A DNA stretch of 64,000 bases. Source: Myrica gale. Taxonomy: Eukaryota > Streptophyta > Magnoliopsida > Fagales > Myricaceae. This document shows positions 36,446 to 47,141 of the stretch, piece by piece. The stretch spans positions 16,311,001 through 16,375,000 of the forward strand of contig OZ005610.1 in assembly GCA_963930655.1 (NCBI GenBank), written 5' to 3'. Position 1 is the stretch's first letter; each line of letters opens with the position of its first letter. The notes under the pieces were generated by a model. That model was not told the DNA's origin. It ran no database searches and saw nothing but the letters and a program-made list of their open reading frames with translations. A program made the position numbers and the translations under genes.

Positions 36446-38243
36446 TGTGGATCAGATAAATATCCTGCATCTGCAAAACCAACTAACTAAGCAATTGATT
36501 CTTTTGGATAATATAATCCAATGTCATTGGTTCCTCAGAGATATCGTAATACTTGTTTGACTCCATTTCAATGTTTCCGAGTTGGTGCAGAACTATATCT
36601 GGCAAGCAAATTAACATCAAATGCTATATCAGGACGAGTGCAATTTGCAAGGTACATTAAGGTACCAACTGCATTGAGATATGGTACTTCAGGACCAAGA
36701 ATCTCTTCTTCTTCGTCTTTAGGACGGAATGGATATTTATTCACATCTAGTGATTGTACAATCATTGGAGTACTCAGAGGATGAGCTTTTATCCATATGA
36801 AAGTGCTTCAAGATTTTTTCAGTATATGTCGATTGATGGACAAAAATTCCACTTGGAAAATGCTCAAGCTGCAGGCTAAGACAGAATTTAGTTTTTCCAA
36901 GATCTTTCATTTCAAATTCGCTTTTTAAACAATTTGCAGTATTTGTGAGCTCTGCTGGAGTCTCCACAAGATTTAAATCATCAACATATACTGCAATTAT
37001 TATGAATTCAAATTCTGATTTCTTTTTAAAAACACACGGACAAAGTATATTATTCTCATATCCCTACTTTATGAGATATTCACTAAGACGGTGATACCAA
37101 ATGCGTCCGGATTGTTTTAACCCATATAGAGATTTTTGCAGCTTGATAGAGTACATGCTTTTGGATGTAGAATTACATGCTTCAGACATTTTAAATCCTT
37201 CAGGGATTTTCATGTATATATCTTGGTCTAATGAACCATATAAGTATGCAGTCACGACATCCATTAATCGCATATCTAATATTTCTGCGACTACTAAGCT
37301 GATTAAAAATCTGAAGGTAATTGAATCCATTACGGGTCACTGCGAGAAACCTTGTGCAGCAAGTCGTGCTTTATATCTAACGACTTCATTTTTCCCATTA
37401 CGTTTTCGCACAAATACCCACTTATATCCAACAGGCATGACATCTTCAGGTGTCTGGACTACAGGTCCAAATACTTCACGTTTGGCTAGAGAGTTTAACT
37501 CTGCCTAGATTGCTTCTTTCCACATTGGCCAATCATTTCTACGTCGACATTCTTCGACGGATTGTGGTTCAATTTCATTATTACTTCTGGTAATGTCAAA
37601 AGCAATTTTGAATAAAAATATGTTGTCGACAATAATTTTGTTTCTATCCAACATTTCTCTTGTATTCACATAATGTATTGAGATCTCATTATTTTCAGGT
37701 ACCTTTTCCTCATCAGGATTAATATCTTCGAGAGCTGCCACTTCTGGGACTATCTCTTCAGGAGATTTTATTTCATGAAATTGTTTTCCAGGAGATTTTT
37801 CTTCAAGAGATATATTTTTCAATTTTATTTCCTGTATTGTGGGAATGGTCTCTTCAAGAGCACCTATTTCTTTCTTTTGAATCTTCCGCTTCCGGGGAAT
37901 TTTATCTTTAGCACCCAGAGGTCTACCACGCCTCAAACATGTATTAGATTCATTTGCTACTTGTTGTTCTTCAAGAACATTAATCCGTGCAGGGATATTA
38001 GCAGCTGGGATGTATGATTTCACAACCCTCTTATTATCTGTAAACACATCTGGTAATTGATTTGCAATATCTTGCAAATGAATGATCTTTTGAACTTCAA
38101 GTTCACATTGATTGGTTCGAGGATCAAAATGAGATAACGTCAAATTATTCCAAGTAATCTCACGTCGTGCTTCAGACAACGACTTTTCACTACCCAATGG
38201 TGGAAAAATGGTCTCATCAAAATGACAGTCATCAAAACGTGCT
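36446..38243 (-). pseudogene. copia reverse transcriptase remnant
   Basis: From right to left: FDDCHFDETIFPPLG, an acidic linker, then RT motifs (VVAEILDMRLMDVVTAYLYG, LYGLKQSGRIWYHRLSEYL) and the start of the RNase H region (YLNAVGTLMYLANCTRPDIA). It is cut at its left side by the CACTA element. It is a broken fossil. Confidence 0.85.
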
Positions 38244-38794
38244 TTAAAAATAGGGATAAATGCCAAATTGGTCCATGTAATATATGAGAAAATCGTTTTG
38301 GTCCCTGTGATAATAAAACCGTAAATTTAGTCCCTATAATACTCTCTTTGTTTCGCCGTTCGTCCCTCTTCCTAAATCCGTTAATTCACTCGATGGAATG
38401 CACTCCACGTCAGCATCTTCTTCCTTCACCTTTCTCGCTAATGGCGTCTTGGACCATCACTGCATCAGAATCCAATCCATCAGCGAACCTGAAGAGCTTC
38501 CTTCCTTTTCTTTTTTTCTTTCGATTTTTTTATTCTTTTGTCTTCTGCTATTCTGAATCTCATTTTCTTGTTCTTTTCGTGGTCTTGGTGATTTCACTGA
38601 TTCTTGAACATTATCTGCAAGAGAAGAAAAACAATTAAAATAACAAAAGATAATGAGATATAGTTGTCTTACACGTAGATTAAGATATTTCCTATCTGCA
38701 TCTTTCTTTTATATCTCTCATTGTTTTCTAGCTAGCTTCTCGTCTCATGCGACTTTTAGCAGAGCGATTTTCATTCTATGGTGTGGCTAACAAC

Positions 38795-40229
38795 CAGTGG
38801 CGGAGCCAGGAGTTCTGTATGGGGGGCAGGAACGAAAATGCATTTTGGAGAGGCCAAAATGTAAAAAAAATGGAAGAGAACGTTCTAAACAACCTTTGTT
38901 TTGCCTATTTTCTAGGCTCAGTTTTGGGGTGATTGGGGAGACAAGGCCCCACCCCCCTGCAGGCCCCTTAGCTTCGTCCCTTCCAGCCTGTGTTTTGAGA
39001 TAATAGCATGGAAGAGTTCTTTCAAATGTCTAATAGAGCTATTTATGCTGGAGCAAAATTGAGGAAAATATGAAGAAACAAAAGTTGCAGATAAATAATC
39101 ACTACTTTCAGGAAAGGTAATTAACATTATGTCTACCATCATTAACTTTAATTGCAACACACCAGCGTAATGCTAAAAGAAAAAATTAGTAAAAATTTCT
39201 GGACAGTGCAATGTAATCATATTTTTAATAGAAATAGATGTCTCATCTTTTGCTGTTCCCTGCTTAGTAGAGGCATTTGGGAAGCAATGGAACACCAGAT
39301 TAGAACATTCTCATTAACTAAATTAATTAAGTTCCCCAATTATGCATCAACAAACAACTGATTTTTTTTTAAGGAAACAAACAAAATGCTTTTGCATAAT
39401 CACATCATGGAATGTAAGTGATAGGCGGTGAACAAGAGATCTTAAACAGAATCATGCTATGGGATTAGATCCAATGTACAGAGCTTTTACATGAATTTGT
39501 CTTAAGGATACTTATAAGGTACCAAATGAGCATCCTAAACAGAATCATGCTACAGTATAGGATGTGAACAAGAGGTCTTAAACAGAATCATGCTAAAGGA
39601 TTAGATCCAGTCCACAGAGCTTTTACATGTATTAGTCTTAAGGATACTTATAAGGTACCAAATGAGCATCCTAAACTACATGGTTATGAATCAATAGCAA
39701 CTATTAGGATAGCATGATCATACGCATGAACTCTGACACTTTGTTGTTTACATAGTTGTTGCAAGTGTTTCACAAATTCCTCTTCCAGAAAAATACCGCA
39801 AACAAATACGAGCAAACATCAAGATAAGCTTCTTAGTTGAAACGCCCACAAGACTAAGCATTAAAGAAACTGAACCTTCTGCCAATCACCAGACCCCAAA
39901 TATATTACAATGATGATATAATCATGTTATGCAAGGAATTCAGGTGATGATAGAAGTTTGCTTTCAATATCATTGAAAGCATAACATATCTTACAAAATA
40001 GACATACAATTAGATTGCTGGTGTCGCACCCCTGAAAACATTTTGTAAATTGTTCCTCCGTCAGCCATGAGCAATCCCGTAAGCGAACCTCTGTAGGAGA
40101 TCCCTGAATCAGTAAAATAAAAGCCCAAGACCCATATAAATAAATTTTTTTATCGGGGGGAATGCTACATATAAATATTTTTTTTGAGGGGCTGAGGGCC
40201 CCCCCCGCCCCCTTCTCTCCGCCCCTGCT
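38795..40229. mobile_element. non-autonomous hAT inside the Pack-MULE
   Basis: The left end CAGTGGCGGAGCCAGGA and the right end reversed CAGGGGCGGAGAGAAGG are typical short hAT ends. The 8-bp duplication CTAACAAC (38787-38794) and CTGACAAC (40230-40237) agrees at seven positions. There is no transposase. Inside, a segment of about 130 bp is repeated in tandem (39425-39550 and 39553-39675, with CTTAAACAGAATCATGCTA). Confidence 0.88.
39425..39675. repeat. two-copy ~130-bp direct repeat in the hAT
   Basis: Both copies contain CTTAAACAGAATCATGCTA, AGAGCTTTTACATG and CTTATAAGGTACCAAATGAG in the same order with few differences. Confidence 0.85.
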
Positions 40230-41142
40230 GACAACCTCATCTCATATCTCATAAAAGAGCTCCATCAGCCCACCTCCACAGCAGTATTTGCTGCCGCCAC
40301 TGCTGCCACACTGTTGGTAATCTATCGGCAAGTAACATGCTTTTTAGTTTGCTTCTGTTCTTCTTCTTTCTCGTTTTCTGTTCAAACGGAACTCCATAAC
40401 GTGGCCATGGCTCATTCTTCACACCCACGCACAAGTAGCCATCTTGGAGACTCACGAACAAAGAACCGAACCAAAATGGAATAGAACATCTACTCTGTCT
40501 TATCTTTTTTCCTAATTTGACAAAGAGACGTGCAAAAAATTATGTCCCACCATTTACTGATTGTAGTTCATTCAGCATTGGAGCACTTTGTTGAGTATCA
40601 TGATTTCAGTAAAGGATCCATTTAGCATCAAGTATTGTCCAATGATAGGCTGAATGGAGTTCAGAACACAGCACGTTCGGATGAATTTTGTATCTAATAG
40701 TTTAAGAGCTCGACTGTCTCACTTGATCTACGACACACACAGTTTTAGGACGAGACCACATGTCCCTATTGTTGAACGGGAAAACCAACAAACGAATCTT
40801 AAAGTCGAGTAAATCCATACATTTGTGCAGAAGACGGTCACCAATGAAGACAGAGGAAGATGCGGGCAAGCCAGTTACAAAGGAAGTAGCACACTCCAAC
40901 TCCCAGGCGGATACGACTGAAGTGTCTACAGGCCAGTCCCAGGCCCAAGAATTCTTGGGAAGATGGTAGACTCTGACGTGGATTGTATTTCGTCTGTTGA
41001 ACTAACGGATTCAAGAAGAGAGACGAACGGCGAAACAAAAGGGATATTATAGGGACTAAATTTATGGTTTTCTTATCATAAAGACCAAAACGATTTTCTC
41101 GTATATTACAGGGACCAATTTAGTATTTATCCCTTAAAAATA

Positions 41143-42470
41143 TCACCAGTTAATAGTTCAAGATATCTAATAATGGATGGAGAATCAAAACCAACGTAAA
41201 TACCAAGTCTATGTTGAAGACCCATTTTAGTGCGTTGAGTGGGTGAAATTGGAACATAGACAGCAGAACCAAAAATTCGAAGATGAGAGATATTCGGAGG
41301 TTGACCAAAAGCAAGTTGAAAAGGAGAATATTTATGATAAGCAGTTGGTCTAATCCGTACTAGTGATGCAGCATGTAAAATAACATGTCCCCAAGCAGAA
41401 ACTGGTAACTTTATTCTCATAAGCAAAGGTCGAGCAATTAACTGAAGTCTTTTTATGAAAGATTCAGTTAAACCATTTTGAGAATGAACATGAGGAACAA
41501 AATATTCAACATCAATTACAACAGATACACAATAGTTATTATAAGCTAGAGATGAGAATTCTGCGGCATTATCTAATCGAGTGCTCTTAATAGGATGATG
41601 AGAAAATTGTGCTCTTAGTCTAATAATTTGAGCAAGAAGTCGAGCAAATGCAACATTTCAAGTAGAAATAAGGCAAACATGTGACCATCTAGTAGATGCA
41701 TCAATTAAAACCATGAAATATCTAAATGGTCCACACGCGGGATGAATTGGTCCACAAAGATCTCCCTGAATTCTTTGTAAAAATGACGGAGACTCAACTA
41801 CCTTTGAGAGAGATGGTTTAATAATAAATTTTCCTTGAGAACATGAACTACAGGAATAATCACTTGGTAAAAGAATCTTTTGATTCTTTAAAGGATGTCC
41901 ATGTGAGTTCTCAATAATTCGACGTATCATTATAGATCCTGGATGTCCAAATCGATCATGCCAAAGCATAAATGTCTTTGAATCAGAGCACTTCTGGTGT
42001 GTCTTGCACTTCTAGTGCATTACAATATTTGATTCCACTATTCTTATGGTCGTATAATATAATCCGAAAGAGAAAACAGACAGTTTTTCTAGTATGAGCT
42101 TCTGGCCCGATACATTAGAGGTAATACAAAGAAATTCTTCACTGCCTTCATTATTAGTTTTAATGTGATAACCATTGAGACGTATATCATTAAAACTAAG
42201 TAAATTTCTTCTAGATTTAGAAGAATATAATGTCTCGTCAATACACAAATTTGTTCCTTCAGGGAGCATAATATAGGCTCTTCCAGAGCCTTCAATCAGA
42301 TTTGCAGAACCTGATATTGTGTTGACACATGCAGTAGATAATGTTAAGTATTGAAAATACTTTTTCTCTTTCAAGATTGTATGCGTTGTTGCGCTGTCTG
42401 CCAGACGAAAATCATCCTCGACCATCTTGGAGTGAATCAATGCATTAGATGAATCCATGTTGCTTCACAC
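41143..42470 (-). pseudogene. copia protease and integrase remnant
   Basis: The protease segment contains DSATTHTILK. It is followed by the GAG pre-integrase region (LWHDRFGHPGSIMIRR) and the integrase core and tail (GDLCGPIHPACGPFRYFMVL, LRIFGSAVYVPISPTQRTKM). The series is cut by the MULE at 41133 and continues at 38243. It is a broken fossil. Confidence 0.85.
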
Positions 42471-42598
42471 ATGAAATATATATTAATTATCACTAACACA
42501 TAATAATATGAAAAGAAAATTATAACATTTTATTTCATCATGAAGTGAATACATTAATTTATGATAACATTTCCATCGCCAATCAAATGATCAATTTT

Positions 42599-43590
42599 TC
42601 AGGTAGGATCTTCAAAGAAATCTGAAACATCAAGATGAGTAACATCAATTCCGTCAAAACTATCAAGAGAGTTATTATGATCAACAAAATTTGTTTCTTT
42701 TCCTTTCCAATTCAGAGAGGCTTGGTATAAATCAACCAAGTGTTTTGACGTACGACAAGTACGAGACCAATGCCCATTCATCCCACACCGATAGAATTTT
42801 TCTTCATAAATCTTTGACAGTTTATTCTGCATTTGCCTTTTTCTTGTTTGGCATTTCTCCACTTCTGGTGGTTCGGTGTTGAAGAATTGTTATTCCACTT
42901 ATGGTGGTGTTGTTTTCCCCTTTTATTCTTTCCCCAACCACGACCACGAATGTAGTTCTATTTCTGAAAAGATGTCTCATTCACTTCAGGGAGTGAGACT
43001 CCATTCGCTTCAGGGAATGATTGAGAACCAGTTGGTCGGGACTGATGATTTTTCATCAAAAGCTCATTATTTTGTTCAGCCACAAGAAAACAAGAAATTA
43101 GTTTAGAATATTTCGTGAACTTTCGCTCTCGAGCATATTTGAGGCATGAAAAACAGTGAATGTTTTCTCCAACATGTCTTCTTCAGTGACATTTTCTCCA
43201 CACAGGATTAACTGTGAAGTGATTTTGAACAAAGCTGAATTATACTCACAAACATATTTAAAATCTTGCAGCCTCAGGTGCATCCAATTATATCAAGCTT
43301 TTGGGAGGATTACGGACTTCTCGTGCTCGTATCTCTCCTTTAAATTATTCCATAAAGTAAGGGGATCTTTTACCGTAAGATATTCAGATTTCAATTCTTC
43401 ATGGAGATGATGGCGTAAGAAAATTATTGCTTTGACGCGATCCTGCAGGGATGCATCATTGTCCTCTCGAATAGTATTTCTAAGATTCTTAGCATCAAGA
43501 TGAATTTAAGCATCAAGGACCCATGAGAGATAATTGTTGCCCGAAATATCAAGAGCTACAAATTCAAGTTTTGCAAGATTCGACATGATC
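42599..43590 (-). pseudogene. copia gag remnant
   Basis: Read leftwards, the frame pieces hold the LEFVALDISGNNYLSW start motif, the DFKYVCEYNSALFKI segment and a zinc knuckle (CGMNGHWSRTC). This is a copia gag of the Retrotran_gag type. It is broken. Confidence 0.8.
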
Positions 43591-43800
43591 TATAACAAGA
43601 AACGGATGAATAAGTTTCTAATCTAATTACACAAAGCAACAAAGAAGAAAATGTCAAATCGAATAAACTTACCACAAGCTTGTGAAAGGATATAAAAATA
43701 TGCAACTTCGAATGGAGTTTTTGCAACAAGAAAGTACACGTCTTTCTCTTGTAATTTCAAGTACTTCCTTCACGATAGGTAGAGCTTTGTGCTGATAACG

Positions 43801-44070
43801 TATTGTAAAACTAAGGAACAATACGATCTAGAAAGCGTAGCAAAGAGATAAAGAGAGCAATAGTTCTTCAGGAACTATGATATATTCTAAATATTGTTGT
43901 GTCCTACAATTCATCTCAATACCCCTTTATATAGGCATAGAGAAGATACAAAGAATTAAAAGAAATTCAAATGGAATTAAAAATGTACATAATTGTGAGA
44001 AAACTAACTATTGGTAAAAGGTGTAACGGGTGTAACGATCATCCATAGTAACTCACAATATTCATAACAT
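43801..44070 (-). repeat. 5' LTR of the nested copia element
   Basis: Matches 27182-27440. The priming site follows on its inner side. Confidence 0.92.
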
Positions 44071-44898
44071 GCATGATTTTTTTTTCTTTTTTAAGTTAAT
44101 GTGCATGAATGATGAATGAATGATTATGCAAAAAGCAACGAGAGGAATTCGTTGCGATCAATCGCAGCCGTTAAGCTTGTAATTCCGCCGTTCCATACAA
44201 TGTGGCCTAGGGTTGTTTATAGTCATCAGAAAAATCCGGTGGCACTGGCACCAGGTTGTCGGTAATTGGCCTCATTGGTGTCGATGCAGGTTTGCTGTTT
44301 TAAAAAAACTCGGTGGTATTCCCAGTTCCCGGGTTACTCGGCACTGAGTTCCCGGGTACCGAGAAATCGGGTTTTATTATTAGTTTTTTACTAAAACGAC
44401 GTCGTTTTTCCTCACCCCCTTCTCCCATTTATGCGATAGTCTCTCCCCTCTTCAACATAGACAACCTCTCTGTCCCTCCCCTCCCTCTCCAATTGTCCCC
44501 CACTCTTCGTCGACCACTACACCGGTGGTTGCGCCTCCCTTCACCGACCACTGCAGGTACTCTCATCTTTTCCTCTCATATTAATTTTTCTCTATTTTTT
44601 GCAATTTTTAGGGTTTCGATAATCTATTCTCCTCTCCCTCACATTTTGAATCATTACTCTCTCTTCCATCTTTAGATCTGTTGCTTGGCTGTTCGTTTGA
44701 ATCATTTTTTCTAACTTAAAATAGATCTGTTCGTTTGAATCTTTAGATATGTTGATTGGTTGCTTGATTACCCATATATGCATTTGTCTGTGTGCCGTGT
44801 GATTGAATTTTGTGTTTTGATGGAATGGTTCATTTTTTCTGATTATTTTTTGTTTGGGTTTTGACGTCTCTGTGATTGTTCTTTATTTGGATCTGCAG

Positions 44899-45188
44899 GC
44901 CATTACCAGGAATGGGATGAGGATCACCCTGCTCACTTTGTGGGGCACTTGGCCTGAGCTCAGGTTGCCCGTCTTTTGCAGCAAATGCTCGCTGGTAAGG
45001 TTAGTTAAAATTAGATATCAAGAGCAGCCTGATACAACTTTAAGTTGAAGAGATCAGAGCTTCATGGTTTATAACTCGTGCAGGCATTCGAGGGCTATGA
45101 AAACACTTATGAGAACTGGATATTGAGCGTCACACCCTTGTTAGGAGCGTTCAATGGGACTACAATAACCTACTTAAAAGGGATGCAG
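44899..45188 (+). pseudogene. captured lipase-like alpha/beta-hydrolase, two exons
   Basis: Exon 44899-44999 codes HYQEWDEDHPAHFVGHLA, then a TGA, then AQVARLLQQMLAGK. After a GT-AG intron, exon 45084-45188 codes AFEGYENTYENWILSVTPLL and AFNGTTITYLKGM. From memory this is the plant lipase family of At1g10740 and At1g23330, where the motif is GHSAGAQV with Ser as nucleophile. Here TTG at 44949-44951 puts Leu in place of the catalytic Ser, and TGA at 44955-44957 replaces the Gly codon. The piece cannot make an active hydrolase. It keeps its intron, so it was copied from genomic DNA and not from mRNA. Confidence 0.78.
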
Positions 45189-45294
45189 TGTGTTCTCTTT
45201 GTACCTTCTTCCTTTGTTTGGACAGTCATTATTTCCTAGTGATGGTGGGGATCTAGGTGAAGGAACTGATTAGATACATTTTACTGTTATGTAG

Positions 45295-45403
45295 ATTGGT
45301 GAACTTAAGAAACTGGTAGAAGAGCGAAAAGTCAAATATATTGATCTATATGAAGCCAACCCTAGCACAATAAGGAGGGCACATGCTATCCATCCCATTC
45401 CGG
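45295..45403 (+). pseudogene. captured aldo-keto reductase exon
   Basis: After the acceptor TGTAG the sequence codes [20 protein letters not shown] and then [17 protein letters not shown], followed by a donor (CCGG|GTAATG). Plant auxin-induced-type aldo-keto reductases have [20 protein letters not shown] and TIRRAHAVHPITA here, an NADPH-binding barrel segment. It is a single exon, open and in the same direction as the lipase exons about 110 bp upstream. The two source genes are unrelated, so the join arose by capture. Confidence 0.78.
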
Positions 45404-46027
45404 GTAATGCCCTTAATGTACCTTCGTAGTGACAGAGGGAAAGAGTCAAATATATTGGTCTATTTGCTTTGCTTCCTAAGAAGATCTGTGTTAGTGTTTT
45501 TCCCTTTTGAGTGATTTAGGACACAATTTGCTTTCAAGGGTTGATTTCCTTACAATTTGTGTTGAGACTAATTGTTACATAAATAGAATGGATGATATAT
45601 TTGAGAAGTATACCTACATATTCATAGGACAATGGTGTCAAGTATAAATTGTATCTATGTACTTTGTGGTAAGTACGAGGTTGAACAATGTTATGCCCTT
45701 CATGCCTTTAGGTTGGGCTATATTTTGAGTATTGAGTGCAGAAGGTTTGACATTAGAATGGATTTGTAAAGGTGTATGGGTATAGCCTTTTGCCTCTAAA
45801 GGAATTATGAAATGTGATCAATGGACCAAAAGAAAAAAAGGAAAAAAAATACATTAGGTCAAGTGCGTAAAATGTTAAAAAAAATAGACATATATGAATG
45901 CAAGTTAACCGGGAACCGCCCCCGTTAAGGGCCGATTTTTGCCCTTAACGATGTAAGTGACCAATATTTAAAAATCTGTCTTTCTAAAACCAGTAACTAC
46001 ACTGAGGTTGAACAGCCTAATGTGGCC

Positions 46028-47141
46028 TAAACTTCCTCAGGAAAATCTAACGCTAGTTTATTTCGTGCAGGCCCCATGTCTCATGACCCACCAAGACCCG
46101 TCCCGTATTACTACCGATCTATGAGCCTTCTGCTTGCCTTTTTGCTTACTCGTTTAGTCCGAAGCTACAAACAACATTGTTTTTGAATTCCTTTGCTCCC
46201 CCCAAGAAAAATACCATCTTCCTTCTTCACCCAACGAGAATTTGATCGGCAAGGTGTTAGATGATTCATGAACTGCTTGAACAAGTTAATTATATACAAG
46301 CTGATGTGGCTGGTTTTAGATCCAGTCCACCAAGCCAATAATGGACCGCGCTCAAACCTTCTTTTTGTTTCAGGAGGGGTTTTGGCCTACAAGGAAAACG
46401 AAATGAGAGGGAACTTCACCGTAGGATAAGTCTCCATAATCACAAATGACTAAAAATAAATATTAAATAGATTTTCTTTTTTTGTCTAATCTCATTAAAA
46501 AAAATCTATATTAACTAAAATCTTTTTGACTATTGATCATCATGTTATCTATTTCAAGTTATAATTATTAATTTTTTAATTAATCATTTGACATAATATT
46601 CCCTATTTTAATTTATGAAAAAAAAATTCAATATAGAAGCCTAAAAATTTTAATGCTTAAGGTTTTATACATTACTCTACTTAGTGAAAAAAATGTTTAG
46701 TATTATAATGTCTTTATTTTTTTATAAAATAACATCTATTAAATTTAAACATACTTGTCTAGAACTCTGTTTTTCATTATATATTAAAACAAAGAGGACT
46801 TTTTTTTCAAGATGTACTTGTTCCTTTTCGTTGGGCAGAAGGAGAGAGAAGATGATTAACATAACTACCAAGTACTTTTTTTTTTCAATATAAAACAGTA
46901 CTCAATTCTAAGCACACATTATGAACAGACCCAACAGCCGATGTCCCTAAACAGTTGGGGAAAGGATTCGGCAAAAGAAAACAGACGAAACAAAAATGAT
47001 CAGAAGCATTCCCCAAACACCAATCCGTTTTCACATCCGCGTGAAAAGGGAATATGCTCTTCTTGACTCTTACTTCCACTACCTCTCTTAGCTCTCTAAC
47101 ACCGTGGTACTTTAGCGCCCATTTTATCCCAGAAACCGACT
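46028..47141. other. intergenic between Pack-hAT and galactinol synthase
   Basis: About 1.1 kb, A/T-rich from 46440 to 46700. The portion nearest 47142 is probably the 3' UTR of the galactinol synthase gene. No other gene is seen. Confidence 0.55.

Larger units (their letters stand above)
38760..40331 (+). pseudogene. captured NPF (nitrate/peptide transporter) exon fragment, split by a hAT
   Basis: After an acceptor-like TTTTAG at 38759 the plus strand codes AERFSFYGVANN up to 38794. Beyond the hAT insertion and its duplication it resumes at 40238 with LISYLIKELHQPTSTAV, and a donor-like CAA|GTAACA follows at 40331. AERFxFYGxxxNLIxYLxxxLxQ is the signature near the second membrane helix of the plant NPF (PTR2) family, proton-coupled transporters of nitrate, peptides and hormones. 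The residues after STAV do not follow the family. Only one exon is present inside a MULE, so I read it as captured, not as a gene. Confidence 0.72.
38253..41133. mobile_element. Pack-type Mutator-like element, TSD TTAAAAATA
   Basis: Inverted repeats of about 160 bp (38253-38414 and 40974-41133) begin GGGATAAAT and share GAGAAAATCGTTTTGGT and TTTGTTTCGCCGTTCGTC. The 9-bp duplication TTAAAAATA is perfect at 38244-38252 and 41134-41142. Long inverted repeats with a 9-bp duplication identify a MULE. It carries no transposase. Between the repeats lies an exon-like fragment of an NPF transporter, itself split by a small hAT. The element sits in the copia integrase-RT junction: the copia frame on either side joins as TGDIF / KARFDDCHF. 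Confidence 0.93.
27182..44070 (-). mobile_element. Ty1/copia element interrupted by CACTA and MULE insertions
   Basis: LTRs at 27182-27440 and 43801-44070 (259 and 270 bp, minus orientation, starting TGTTATGAATATTG) are flanked by the target duplication TGCAT at 27177-27181 and 44071-44075. Just inside are a priming site (ACGTTATCAGCACAAAG, around 43784-43800 reversed) and a purine tract (27441-27455 reversed). Reading right to left the parts are gag, protease, integrase, RT and RNase H, in standard copia order. They are split by a MULE at 38253-41133 and a CACTA element at 28145-36442. Without the insertions it would be about 5.7 kb. The LTRs differ at many sites, so it is clearly older than the 5860-9021 element. 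The coding parts are broken in several places. It is a fossil. Confidence 0.93.
44208..46019 (+). mobile_element. Pack-hAT carrying two host gene fragments, TSD ATGTGGCC
   Basis: The left end TAGGGTTGTTTATAG and the right end reversed TAGGCTGTTCAACC match as hAT termini. The 8-bp duplication ATGTGGCC is perfect at 44200-44207 and 46020-46027. The subterminal parts contain CGGTACC and CCCGGG-type words (44245-44370) and CCGGGAACCGCCCC near the other end. There is no transposase. Inside, on the plus strand, lie an exon-like leader (44395-44555, donor CTGCAG|GTACTC), two exons of a lipase-like hydrolase and one exon of an aldo-keto reductase, all in one direction. This is a composite carrier of unrelated gene pieces. 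Confidence 0.88.

Noticed and set aside
37101-37508. 135-codon plus-strand frame
   Set aside because: Antisense shadow of the copia reverse transcriptase remnant.
40249-40461. 70-codon minus-strand frame inside the Pack-MULE
   Set aside because: The segment DGYLCVGVKNEPWPRYG looks protein-like and could be another captured exon, but I cannot assign a family and the other strand explains part of it as the NPF fragment.
40760-40969. Plus-strand frame ending QAQEFLGRW inside the Pack-MULE
   Set aside because: Composition is plausible for an exon, but it runs into the TIR and matches no family that I know.
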